6,184 bases of DNA, taken from the NCBI GenBank assembly GCA_018970625.1, contig JAGWVZ010000226.1, forward strand, positions 1 to 6,184. The letters are read 5' to 3'. The position numbers were made by a program, and so were the translations under genes. The DNA comes from Myxococcales bacterium (GTDB lineage: Bacteria > Myxococcota > Bradymonadia > REDH01). The notes under the pieces are model-generated. The model worked only from the letters and a program-made list of their open reading frames with translations, did no database searches and was not told the DNA's origin. Positions 1 through 6,098 of this stretch are shown here, piece by piece; the first letter of the stretch is position 1; every line of letters starts with the position of its first letter.

Positions 1-81
1 GGTAACCACATTCCGTCGATCAATCCCGAGGGCACTCAGTTGGCTCTGGAATGGTTGTTGCGGCACGACCGCACCCCCTGA
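1..81 (+). CDS. C-terminal end of a truncated gene, possibly an alpha/beta-hydrolase
   Basis: Frame 1 is open from the window edge to a TGA at 79-81 and encodes the last 26 residues of a protein, GNHIPSINPEGTQLALEWLL followed by RHDRTP. A Gly-Asn-His about 20 residues before the end, followed by an amphipathic helix ending in ALEWLL, resembles the tail of many alpha/beta-hydrolases (esterases, PHB-depolymerase-like enzymes), where the catalytic His sits in a G-x-H loop before the last helix. That is a family-level resemblance only; the nucleophile and acid residues are outside the window. The frame ends in a sensible place, 33 bp before a strong hairpin and 99 bp before the convergent stop codon of the next gene, which supports it being real coding sequence. 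Function stays tentative. Confidence 0.55.
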   Translation, partial: GNHIPSINPEGTQLALEWLLRHDRTP

Positions 82-114
82 AAGCGTGTGATCAATTCCG
101 CGGAACAGGTTTGA

Positions 115-134
115 CAGGGCGTGGTAACGCCCTG
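115..134. terminator. Hairpin between convergent genes, probable bidirectional transcription end
   Basis: A perfect 8-bp stem, CAGGGCGT (115-122) with ACGCCCTG (127-134), closes a GGTA tetraloop. After two mismatches, TTT (110-112) can pair with AAA (137-139), lengthening the structure. It lies between the stop codon at 81 on the + strand and the stop codon at 181 on the - strand, the expected position for a shared terminator. The + strand flank runs GAAAAACTCTCTTATTTT and lacks a T-tract directly after the stem, and the - strand flank is TCAAACC, so it is not a textbook intrinsic terminator on either strand. It may act with Rho or protect 3' ends. Nothing else is evident in 82-180. Confidence 0.5.
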
Positions 135-180
135 AAAAACTCTCTTATTTTGTATGCGGGTGTACGCGTTCGGGTGCGTA

Positions 181-1674
181 TTATCGGCAGCCGTCGGTGG
201 CGCTGGCGCGGAACATACGGTTGAGCGGGGTGAGCGTGCCCGATGGCCAGTCGAGCGTGGCGACATCCCACGAATCGCTGGTGCCATTGAGGCGTTGCGG
301 GCCGTAGCTGGCCGCCAGGGTGCCACCGATATAGACATCGACGGTGGCGTTGGCTGCCGTGGAGCTTCCGCCGCCGCCGCTGCCACCCGAGCCGGTGTCG
401 GAGTAGTAGTGGACCCAGATGCGGTAGGTTCCGTCCGACAGCTCATCGACGTTGATGTTCTCGGGGCCCGGGCCCTGCAGGTCGTCGATGTCGAGGAACG
501 GGTCGTCGGTGATATCGCCTGCGACGCCCCAGTCAGGGGTCATGTTGGCGTAGTAGCAGTCGTTGCAGGGGCTGTTTCGGACGAAGTGAAAATCGACGTC
601 CGAGCCGCCATCGACGTCCCAGTTGAGCACGAGCTTGAGGTCGAGCTCGCTCAGCGGCGGCGGTTCCGAGGTGGCGCGAAGGTTCACACGGACGGTCTCG
701 GAGCCTGTGACGTTGGTTCGGACGTCAATGGCGCCGGTTTGCAGGCCGGCGCGTCCGGCTTCGTAGGTGACGGTGACGGTCTGCACGGCCCCGGGCGCGA
801 TAACCATGGGCAGCGGTGCGCTGGTCCACTGAAAATTGGCGGGCGTGGGGAAGAACAACACGCTGCCGCGGTCGAGCCGCGAGATACGGAGCTCTGAGGA
901 GCCGCAGTTGGAGATGGTGAAGGTACGCGACTCTGGAATGGGCGAGCCGCGGACGACCGTGCCGAAGTTGAGGGAGGTCGGCGAGACGCGCACGCAGCCC
1001 GGTGGGTCGGTGGGGGCAGGTTCGCCGCCTTTCTCGGCCGCGGTGAGCGGAATGATCAGTGGCGAGCTGGGCAGTGAGTGTTCGATGATGAGCGAGGCCT
1101 CGGCTTCGGTGGCGTCGCGCGGCTGGTACCCAACGCCCAGCTCATACGAGAGACCCGCGTCGAGCACGAAGTCGGCGGGCAGGATGTCGGTCTGGAAGCC
1201 GATGCCCGGTGGATCGATCGAGATGCGCGTGAGTGTCAGCGGCGCGCCGCCGATGTTGCGCAGGGTCACCAGCTCGGTGAGACGCGTGGGGTCGGTCGAG
1301 ACGAACGAGAAGAAGATGCTGAGTGGGTCGGCGCCCAGCGCGGCTTCGCGGATAGGGCCTGTTCCCGCGTCGGCGCCAGGGATCGCATCGGGCGACGCGG
1401 CGTCGGCGGGCGTGCCGCCATCATTCGATGGGGTTCCTGCGTCCTGAGAGCCGCTGGCGTCGCCGGATTCATCGGGGGTCGTCGCGTCGCGGTCAGGATC
1501 GGCTGCGCCGTCCTGCTCGCCTTCATCGCCCGAATCACGTCCACCGCTCGACGGTCGGCCGCCGGTGTCGCGCTGTTCGTTGGCACCACCTTCGAGATCG
1601 TCGCCAGAGCTTGTCTCAGCACAGCCCTGCCATAGCAGAGCGGCGAATACGGGGACCAGAAGCCAGTTTCGCAT
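181..1674 (-). CDS. Lipoprotein with two ASH-type Ig-like (choice-of-anchor D) domains and a C-terminal beta-domain
   Basis: A 497-residue exported protein of unknown precise role, probably anchored in the outer membrane. The ATG at 1674 gives a compact lipoprotein signal, MRNWLLVPVFAALLWQGC, with the lipidated Cys at residue 18; a GTG at 1716 would only add a 14-residue extension before the signal. Residues 19-106 are a disordered Asp/Gly/Ser/Pro linker. Residues about 107-213 form one Ig-like domain and 225-334 a second. The second contains SPTSLNFGTVVRGSP and FTISNCGSSELRIS, hallmarks of the choice-of-anchor D/ASH fold. Residues about 340-483 start with LVLNWDVDGGSDVDFHFVR, then a Cys pair (370, 373), PDWG, DDPFLDIDD, GPENI and YRIWVHYYSD. 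I recall this motif order from myxobacterial surface proteins; it resembles YfaP/DUF2135-like beta-domains. A Gly/Ser run interrupts it at 427-437. Stop is TAA. It likely binds or scaffolds something at the surface; no catalytic motif is visible. Confidence 0.85.
   Translation of the reverse strand: MRNWLLVPVFAALLWQGCAETSSGDDLEGGANEQRDTGGRPSSGGRDSGDEGEQDGAADPDRDATTPDESGDASGSQDAGTPSNDGGTPADAASPDAIPGADAGTGPIREAALGADPLSIFFSFVSTDPTRLTELVTLRNIGGAPLTLTRISIDPPGIGFQTDILPADFVLDAGLSYELGVGYQPRDATEAEASLIIEHSLPSSPLIIPLTAAEKGGEPAPTDPPGCVRVSPTSLNFGTVVRGSPIPESRTFTISNCGSSELRISRLDRGSVLFFPTPANFQWTSAPLPMVIAPGAVQTVTVTYEAGRAGLQTGAIDVRTNVTGSETVRVNLRATSEPPPLSELDLKLVLNWDVDGGSDVDFHFVRNSPCNDCYYANMTPDWGVAGDITDDPFLDIDDLQGPGPENINVDELSDGTYRIWVHYYSDTGSGGSGGGGSSTAANATVDVYIGGTLAASYGPQRLNGTSDSWDVATLDWPSGTLTPLNRMFRASATDGCR
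1357..1620 (-). other. Low-complexity Asp/Gly/Ser linker-coding segment of the lipoprotein
   Basis: Residues 19-106 after the lipid-anchored Cys are almost entirely Asp, Glu, Gly, Ser, Thr, Pro and Ala, with recurring short words such as QDAGTPSNDGG and ADAASPDA. This acidic tether would hold the Ig-like domains away from the membrane. Such linkers are typical of myxobacterial lipoproteins. No exact DNA tandem repeat was seen; the repetition is at the amino-acid level. Confidence 0.7.
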
Positions 1675-1866
1675 TGCGGGCACCAGGGCAGGGCGGGCGA
1701 CAGCGCGGTCGACCACGTCAGAGAGCCGGTCACGGGCCTCGCTACCCTAGTGCAAGTCGAGCCGCGATCCAAGCGCTACCCTTTGAACGCAAAGCAGGGT
1801 ACACGACAAGGGCGTTCAGTGACTTTGATGCAACGTTCATTTGTCAGCATGGATAGAGACTCCGGG
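1675..1866. promoter_or_regulatory. Divergent intergenic region between the lipoprotein and HD-hydrolase genes
   Basis: This 192-bp spacer must carry promoters for both divergent genes. For the - strand gene the best match is TTGGAT (1767-1772) and TAGGGT (1744-1749), both read on the - strand, with a 17-bp spacer. Each box matches the sigma-70 consensus at only three of six bases, so this is weak. For the + strand gene a TTGAAC at 1783-1788 could be a -35 box, but there is no convincing -10 at the right distance. Part of the region (1675-1716) would be coding if the GTG at 1716 were the lipoprotein start. Confidence 0.35.
1741..1801. repeat. Three copies of TACCCT (two direct, one inverted), candidate operator
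   Basis: GCTACCCT occurs at 1741-1748 and again at 1775-1782, 34 bp apart. AGGGTA, the inverted form, occurs at 1796-1801, making a 6-bp inverted repeat with a 13-bp centre together with the second copy. All three lie in the divergent spacer, and the first overlaps the candidate -10 box of the lipoprotein gene. A regulator binding here could control both directions. An 8-base repeat in a 192-bp region is not very improbable by chance, so this is a suggestion only. Confidence 0.3.
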
Positions 1867-2541
1867 ATGACCCGCAACGAACTTCTGACGCTCATTCAGG
1901 CCAGCCCGCTGCTGACAGAGTGTCTGGAGCATGCCCGGCGTGCCGGGCAGGGCGATCCGTCGCACGACGTGTCGCATCTGCTGCGCGTCACCGTTTGGAC
2001 GCTGCGCCTGATGAGCGCGAACGTGAATCGGGAGTCGGCCGTGATCGCGTCGCTGTTGCACGACGTGGTGGCGATTCCCAAAGACTCGCCGCTCAGGAAT
2101 CAGGCGAGCCGCATGTCGGCCGGGTACGCCCGACAGCTGTTGAGCGGACGTATTGCTGATGATGCGGTGTCGGAGATTTGCGACGCCATTGAGGATCACA
2201 GCTTCAGCCGTGGGCAGACGCCGCGTTCGGACCTGGGGCGCGCGTTGCAGGACGCCGACCGTCTGGAGTCGCTGGGCGTGCTTGGTTTTTATCGCTGCGT
2301 GGTCACCGGCGTTCGCATGGGCGCCCGCCTGATGCATGATGACGACCCATGGGCAACGCGACGCGAGCTGGATGATGTCGCGTATTCGGTGGACCACTGG
2401 TTTCGTAAACTGCGCCTGCTTTCTGGCACGATGCAGACCGAAGCGGGTCGGCAAGAGGCCGAGCGCCGAGCGGCCACCTACCGCATGTTGTTGCGCGAGC
2501 TGGGCGAGGAGATCGGGGTTCAGGCGCCAGACTCGCTTTGA
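1867..2541 (+). CDS. HD-domain phosphohydrolase, YpgQ/YedJ type
   Basis: A 224-residue cytosolic metal-dependent phosphohydrolase of the HD superfamily; YpgQ/YedJ-type members hydrolyse nucleotides or related phosphates, and the substrate here is not predictable. Ligand motifs occur in the expected order: SHDVSHLLRV (His33, His37), ASLLHDVV (His65-Asp66), AIEDHSF (His111) and LQDADRLESLG (Asp129, Asp131). The C-terminal stretch DHWFRKLRLLSGTMQTEAGR followed by an Ala/Arg-rich helix is characteristic of this family and sets it apart from generic HD proteins. The length fits the family (about 200-230). I chose the ATG at 1867 because MTRNELLTLIQ begins the domain naturally and AGAG lies 8 bases upstream; ATGs at 1849 and 1828 and a GTG at 1750 are in frame but lack a ribosome site. 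It is transcribed alone, divergent from the lipoprotein gene and convergent with the next gene. Confidence 0.88.
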   Translation: MTRNELLTLIQASPLLTECLEHARRAGQGDPSHDVSHLLRVTVWTLRLMSANVNRESAVIASLLHDVVAIPKDSPLRNQASRMSAGYARQLLSGRIADDAVSEICDAIEDHSFSRGQTPRSDLGRALQDADRLESLGVLGFYRCVVTGVRMGARLMHDDDPWATRRELDDVAYSVDHWFRKLRLLSGTMQTEAGRQEAERRAATYRMLLRELGEEIGVQAPDSL

Positions 2542-2566
2542 TGGCTCTGTGGCGGACGTCGCCGAA

Positions 2567-2579
2567 AACGGTGCCCGTT
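2567..2579 (-). terminator. Weak hairpin in the 66-bp convergent gap
   Basis: Between the TGA at 2541 (+) and the TAG at 2608 (-) lies AACGG (2567-2571), TGC, CCGTT (2575-2579). Read on the - strand, the stem is followed by TT at 2566-2565, so the last stem bases and the flank give a run of four T. A second small hairpin, GGCG/CGCC with a GACGT loop, lies at 2551-2563. Both are short; this is the best terminator candidate in the gap, not a strong one. Confidence 0.25.
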
Positions 2580-2607
2580 CAGGAGCGTCGTCCGTTGTCT
2601 GTGCGCG

Positions 2608-4584
2608 CTAGTCGTCTCCGGTGGGCACCCAGGTGAGCTCTCCTGCGACCAGCTCGCCGCCCAGGATGGACGCCTCGCGATACCAGGTGGAATAGACGCC
2701 GTCGCAGTCGAGGTCGCCCCACGCGGTCGTGGTGGTTCGCAGCGTTTCCCCCTCGCCTTCGGATTCAAAGCGGTACACAAACCGATGCCGGTCGTAGAGA
2801 ATAAAGTCGAGGTCACGCCATTCGGGTGTGTCCCACAGGATGGGCTGCGTGTTGAGCACGCCGAAGTTCTGCGCGCAGGCAGCTGCGATGGCCTCCAGTG
2901 GCGGCGTGATGCCGGTGTCGGTCGGCAGTGTGACACCCTCGATGGACCCCTGCTCACGCACCCGGCGGCGCACCACGCGCGCCGCGTTGGCCGAGATGCG
3001 ATGGACGTTGGATTCGGCCTCGGCGAACAGCAGTCGAGCATCCTGGCGCACGACGGTGTCTCGCATGGCGACGATACAGTCGCCTGAACCCGAAGAGTTG
3101 GCCAGCTGCAGGGTGATGGTGGTGTGGTCGGGGGCTGGCTGAGCCGCCGACAGGTACACATGCTCGCCGCAGCCCTCCCGCAGCCCCGCGACGTCGCGGA
3201 CAGGCATTTGCACGAGCCACTCCAGCGCGCGGAACGAGAGCCCCGCGCGAAGGCGGCTGCTTCCGGACGATGGGAGCACCGGATGTTCGGGGACGGGCTG
3301 GTCGGGCAGCTGTCCCCCGGAGAGGGCCACATAGACGAGCAGCGAGGTGTCATGGGCCACAGCGGTCGCGCACCACTCGTTGGGTCGGCAGCAGGCATCA
3401 CCCGTCTCGTTCAGCACTCCCTCCATGGCCGAGCAGACCGACTCAAGCAGCGGTTGCAGCGCGTCGGCCGGAACAGCGGTATGCGTTCCTGCCTGAATGC
3501 GTATCCCGGTCGACTGCGTCGCCAGCATCAACCGTCCGTCGAACCAGCTCATGGTGCTTGCTGGAATCGCAGGTTGGATCGTGGCGAAGAGCTGCGCCAA
3601 CAAACTTCGGCCACTCAGGGGAGAGCTGCCATTTTCTGCGGTGAGAGTCGCCAGAAACTGCGCGCCGGCCGGAGTAAGCGTCGATGACATCCACAGCTCG
3701 TCGTCGGCAGCGGGGGCAAATCCAGAGCCGTCGGCGAGCCCGTTGGGTAGTGGAGCGTCGGGCGCCCATCGAAGGTCGCCTGTCGCGAGCGACGGGTTGG
3801 CGGGTGCCAGCGGGACCCAGAGCCAGGCGGACTGCAGGCCTCGCCACTCGGTGGATGCTGCGGTGTCGCCGGGCTGAAAGAAGATGGCGAGCGCGGGATC
3901 AGCGCCGGGGGGAAGGGTGACACCGGGGTCGCGCGGTGCGTATTCAGGACTGCTGCCCTGCAAAAAGTCGCGGAGTGGAATCGGCAGCCGACCCAGATAC
4001 AGGCGACGACGATGCACGGTGTACACATACCGGTCGCCCTGCCAGAAGCCAGGGAGGGTTGCCGGCGTGGGGCCGGTGCCAGGCGCGTCGCCCATGAACT
4101 GGGCAAACTGAGAAATCGCCACGTCGGCGTCAGCGCCCTCACGCAAGGGAAATGACATAAATCGGTGGGTATCAGCGTCCCATGCGGCAACAATTAGCCC
4201 ATCGCTAGCAATGCCAAGCGTATCCAGCTCGCGAGGGATGGCCTGCGAGGCACCCGAATAACCAAATACGCTCTGCAGCAGACGGGCGAGCAGCTGGTGC
4301 TGTACAACCCGGTCGGCGGCGGGCGAGTCGCTGGGTCGCTGCATTACGACGCCGTACAACATGTCGGGTGGCACTTCCGTCCAGGCGTCGGCCATGCCGA
4401 AGGTCCGCGGCGCCTCTACTTCGACAGGCTGACCGGGTGAGCCTGCGCTACCTGAAGCTGGCGGCGCTGAAGGTTGCACGCCGTTCGCGACGGTATCTGG
4501 CGTCCCGGAAGGGCGACAGCTGAAGGCAGGCAGGGCGCCCACAAGAAGAACGGTGGCTCGTGACGCCGAGGACAGCGTGAACAT
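2608..4584 (-). CDS. Large exported protein (probable lipoprotein) with a pilin-like C-terminal domain
   Basis: A 658-residue protein I do not recognise as a whole. The N-terminus, MFTLSSASRATVLLVGALPA then FSC, is a signal sequence. Cys23 could be lipidated, but Pro at -4 makes the lipobox poor, and AFS|C also suits signal peptidase I. Residues 24-60 are a Pro/Ser/Gly linker. Residues about 70-210 (MLYGVV, ELDTLGIASDGLIVAAWD, then GFWQGDRYVYTVHRRRLYLG) loosely recall DUF3352-type exported proteins; this is a weak inference. Cysteines at 384, 398-399, 405, 472 and 503 suggest disulfides. Residues about 520-658 (AEAESNVHRISANAARVVRR, later LWDTPEWRDLDF, FVYRFESEGEG and AWGDLDCDGVYSTW) resemble the globular part of myxobacterial pilin-like proteins, without the prepilin N-terminal helix. 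Start ATG at 4584 lies 11 bp after the stop of the upstream phospholipase-like gene, so the two are probably co-transcribed; no Shine-Dalgarno is visible. Stop is TAG. Confidence 0.8.
   Translation of the reverse strand: MFTLSSASRATVLLVGALPAFSCRPSGTPDTVANGVQPSAPPASGSAGSPGQPVEVEAPRTFGMADAWTEVPPDMLYGVVMQRPSDSPAADRVVQHQLLARLLQSVFGYSGASQAIPRELDTLGIASDGLIVAAWDADTHRFMSFPLREGADADVAISQFAQFMGDAPGTGPTPATLPGFWQGDRYVYTVHRRRLYLGRLPIPLRDFLQGSSPEYAPRDPGVTLPPGADPALAIFFQPGDTAASTEWRGLQSAWLWVPLAPANPSLATGDLRWAPDAPLPNGLADGSGFAPAADDELWMSSTLTPAGAQFLATLTAENGSSPLSGRSLLAQLFATIQPAIPASTMSWFDGRLMLATQSTGIRIQAGTHTAVPADALQPLLESVCSAMEGVLNETGDACCRPNEWCATAVAHDTSLLVYVALSGGQLPDQPVPEHPVLPSSGSSRLRAGLSFRALEWLVQMPVRDVAGLREGCGEHVYLSAAQPAPDHTTITLQLANSSGSGDCIVAMRDTVVRQDARLLFAEAESNVHRISANAARVVRRRVREQGSIEGVTLPTDTGITPPLEAIAAACAQNFGVLNTQPILWDTPEWRDLDFILYDRHRFVYRFESEGEGETLRTTTTAWGDLDCDGVYSTWYREASILGGELVAGELTWVPTGDD
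2611..3027 (-). other. Segment coding the pilin-like C-terminal domain
   Basis: This codes residues about 520-658 of the exported protein. A basic, Ala-rich helix (NVHRISANAARVVRRRVREQ) comes first, then a Thr/Pro segment, a Cys (570), W-x4-W-x-x-L-D-F, aromatic strands (HRFVYRF), a Thr run and GDLDCDGVYSTW. In pilin-like proteins of this phylum, as I recall them, a conserved GDLDGDG-x-ST signature closes the globular domain. The hydrophobic N-terminal helix and prepilin peptidase site of true pilins are absent. The resemblance is from memory of the family pattern and needs a profile search. Confidence 0.6.
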
Positions 4585-4595
4585 GGTTGGCCGGT

Positions 4596-6068
4596 TCAGA
4601 CGTTTGCGAGCCTGCTCGAACGGCGTCGGCTGTATCGCATGGTGAACGCGAGGGCGGCGGCCAGCCAGAGTGGCGAGGCGCTGGTTTCGCGCGCGGTTGT
4701 GCAGCCTTCGCCCGGCTGCGTGGTGACGGTGCCGTCTGGCGTCGTGTCGTTGTCTCCGGTGGTGTCCACGGAGCCGGCGTCTGTCTGGCTGCCGGTATCG
4801 GACGATGTGCCAGCGTCGGCGTCCGTGTCGGTGGCCGGAGGTTCAGAGCCGTCGATGCGGGGCTCGGCGATGGCGCCCAGATCGGGGCACGCAGCTGAGT
4901 CTGCTGGGTCACACTCGACCTGAAAGGCGAGCGACCAAGCTGCCGATGACGGTTCGGTGCCGATGACTTCAGTGCCGGGCGCGAGCGCGAGCGTGTATTG
5001 CCCGCCGGGCCGAAGGTCGGCGTTGGGGCGAAGCTGAATGAGTCGGCCCCAGGCCGTGTTGCCACCCCAGCGTGTGCCATTCAGGGCGAAGTCCACGGCG
5101 GCGCCGGCATCATCGAGCCAGGTGACGGTGGCGGTGCCCGACCGCACGCCTCGCCCGGCGACCAGCGTGACCCAGCTGGCGGGAGACGCTGCGAGATGTC
5201 CCATGAGTCGGCGCGGCTCCTCGGGGAAGCTGTGAATGACCAGGTCTTCGGGCGTCCATTCACCGTGCAGGCGCAGCCATAGCGACTCGATATAGCGCAT
5301 GGTCGGCATGATCTCGGAGCGCAGGCTGCCCGGGATCGAGGTGTCCATGTAGTGTGCAGCCGTCCACATAAGGTCCTGGCGATGCGCGTCGCCCTGCCCC
5401 TCGGCAATGCCAAGCCCCAGCGCATCGTTGACGTACAGGGTGACCATGATGTCGACGGCGCCCTGAACAACCTCCTCGGTAATGCGTTCGTCTTCGAGCA
5501 CCTCGTATAGCTCGAGCACGGTCTCCATGGGAATCCACGGCGTGGGGATGAACCGAATGTGGCCGTCGGAGACCAGAAAGCCATCGGTGGCCGGGTCGGC
5601 GTTCTCCTGCGTGCCGCCTTCCTGCTCGGCGATGTGGTGCAGAAAGATGGAGTCAAAAATCTCGTCCTGCATGCCGTGCGCGGCGACGCCCATCAGGAAA
5701 GCGACCCGTTGTCGCGACTCCAGCGACTCCCAGGGCGGCGGATCGTTCACGACGATCCACTGCACGAAGTCTTCGACGAACGGCTCCCAGTGATTGTGCT
5801 CGCCGTAGTTGCGGGCGGGTTCCTGAATGTCGCCGCTCTGTGGCCAGTACCCCGAATCGCAGTACGCGGCGCCAAAGACGGCCGCATTGAAGACGGCCGG
5901 GTCGTCAAAGAAGTCGCGCAGTTCGCCCGGAGGGAGGTTCTCGATTGCCCAGCCGGTGACGTGCATGTGCCCCCAGATGCCGTGCGCGTGCGCCTGCGTG
6001 GCGGGCAAAAGGGCGCTGGTGGTGGCAGCGAGAAGGCCGTTACAGACAAGACGTGTAAACGTATTCAT
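4596..6068 (-). CDS. Secreted zinc-dependent phospholipase C-like protein with a MYXO-CTERM-like tail
   Basis: A 490-residue exported protein whose first half resembles zinc-dependent phospholipase C (the PF00882 type), which hydrolyses phospholipid head groups outside the cell. A signal peptide (residues 1-28) ends in AHA, and the mature protein would start HGIWGHMHVTGWAIENLPPG, matching the WG-x-x-H opening of the family. Further likely metal residues are Asp71 (AAYCDSGYW), His91/His93 (GEHNHWEPF) and the H-x3-D motif His131/Asp135 in FLMGVAAHGMQDEIFDSIF. His144 and Glu148 are further candidates. Residues about 295-385 look like an Ig-like domain (LRPGGQYTLALAPGTEVIG). Residues 405-453 are an Asp/Thr/Ser/Gly linker, and 454-490 a Gly-Cys, hydrophobic, Arg-cluster tail. 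ATG at 6068 is chosen because the signal peptide follows directly; no clear ribosome site is visible. It leads the probable two-gene operon. Substrate and activity are not proven by sequence. Confidence 0.85.
   Translation of the reverse strand: MNTFTRLVCNGLLAATTSALLPATQAHAHGIWGHMHVTGWAIENLPPGELRDFFDDPAVFNAAVFGAAYCDSGYWPQSGDIQEPARNYGEHNHWEPFVEDFVQWIVVNDPPPWESLESRQRVAFLMGVAAHGMQDEIFDSIFLHHIAEQEGGTQENADPATDGFLVSDGHIRFIPTPWIPMETVLELYEVLEDERITEEVVQGAVDIMVTLYVNDALGLGIAEGQGDAHRQDLMWTAAHYMDTSIPGSLRSEIMPTMRYIESLWLRLHGEWTPEDLVIHSFPEEPRRLMGHLAASPASWVTLVAGRGVRSGTATVTWLDDAGAAVDFALNGTRWGGNTAWGRLIQLRPNADLRPGGQYTLALAPGTEVIGTEPSSAAWSLAFQVECDPADSAACPDLGAIAEPRIDGSEPPATDTDADAGTSSDTGSQTDAGSVDTTGDNDTTPDGTVTTQPGEGCTTARETSASPLWLAAALAFTMRYSRRRSSRLANV
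4599..4709 (-). other. MYXO-CTERM-like C-terminal sorting signal
   Basis: Residues 454-490 read GEGC (Cys456), a short polar stretch, a hydrophobic segment PLWLAAALAFTM (466-477), then RYSRRRSSR. This is the tripartite layout of MYXO-CTERM: an invariant Cys after Gly, a transmembrane segment and an Arg cluster at the extreme C-terminus. In Myxococcota such tails are processed by the intramembrane protease myxosortase and the protein is displayed on the cell surface. The distance from Cys to the hydrophobic part and the 9 residues after the Arg triplet (RRR at 481-483) make it a slightly divergent example. Confidence 0.75.
4710..4856 (-). other. Asp/Thr/Ser/Gly linker-coding segment of the phospholipase-like protein
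   Basis: Residues 405-453 consist nearly only of Asp, Thr, Ser, Gly, Pro and Ala, with words such as TDTDADAGTSSDTGSQTDAG. The stretch separates the folded domains from the C-terminal sorting tail and would act as a flexible spacer after surface attachment. Confidence 0.75.
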
Positions 6069-6098
6069 GGTGAACCAGGGGCAGAGGTGCGTGTAGGC

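Noticed and set aside
437..456. GGC/GGT-rich run resembling a DNA repeat in the lipoprotein gene region
   Set aside because: The nearby Gly/Ser codon run (SGGSGGGGSS, at about 345-393) explains it; it is a protein loop, not a DNA element.
154..897. A 247-codon open frame on the + strand, antisense to the lipoprotein gene
   Set aside because: Its translation is rich in Gly, Val, Ala and Arg with no domain, and it mirrors the codon structure of the opposite strand, where signal peptide and Ig-like domains are clear. Long antisense frames are usual in high-GC DNA.
1675..1716. GTG start at 1716 for the lipoprotein
   Set aside because: It adds 14 residues with Arg and Asp before a complete lipoprotein signal that starts at the ATG at 1674.
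1750..1866. Longer N-terminus for the HD protein from the GTG at 1750
   Set aside because: The extra 39 residues are basic with no domain match, and the family normally begins near the ATG at 1867, which also has the best upstream AGAG.
3124..3687. A 187-codon open frame on the + strand inside the pilin-like protein gene
   Set aside because: Arg/Gln-rich low-information translation with no recognisable motif; it is a shadow of the (-) gene.
4448..5080. A 210-codon open frame on the - strand overlapping the end of the phospholipase-like gene and the start of the next
   Set aside because: Pro/Ser/Arg/Thr-rich translation in another frame of two well-supported genes. It would also destroy the simple 11-bp junction.
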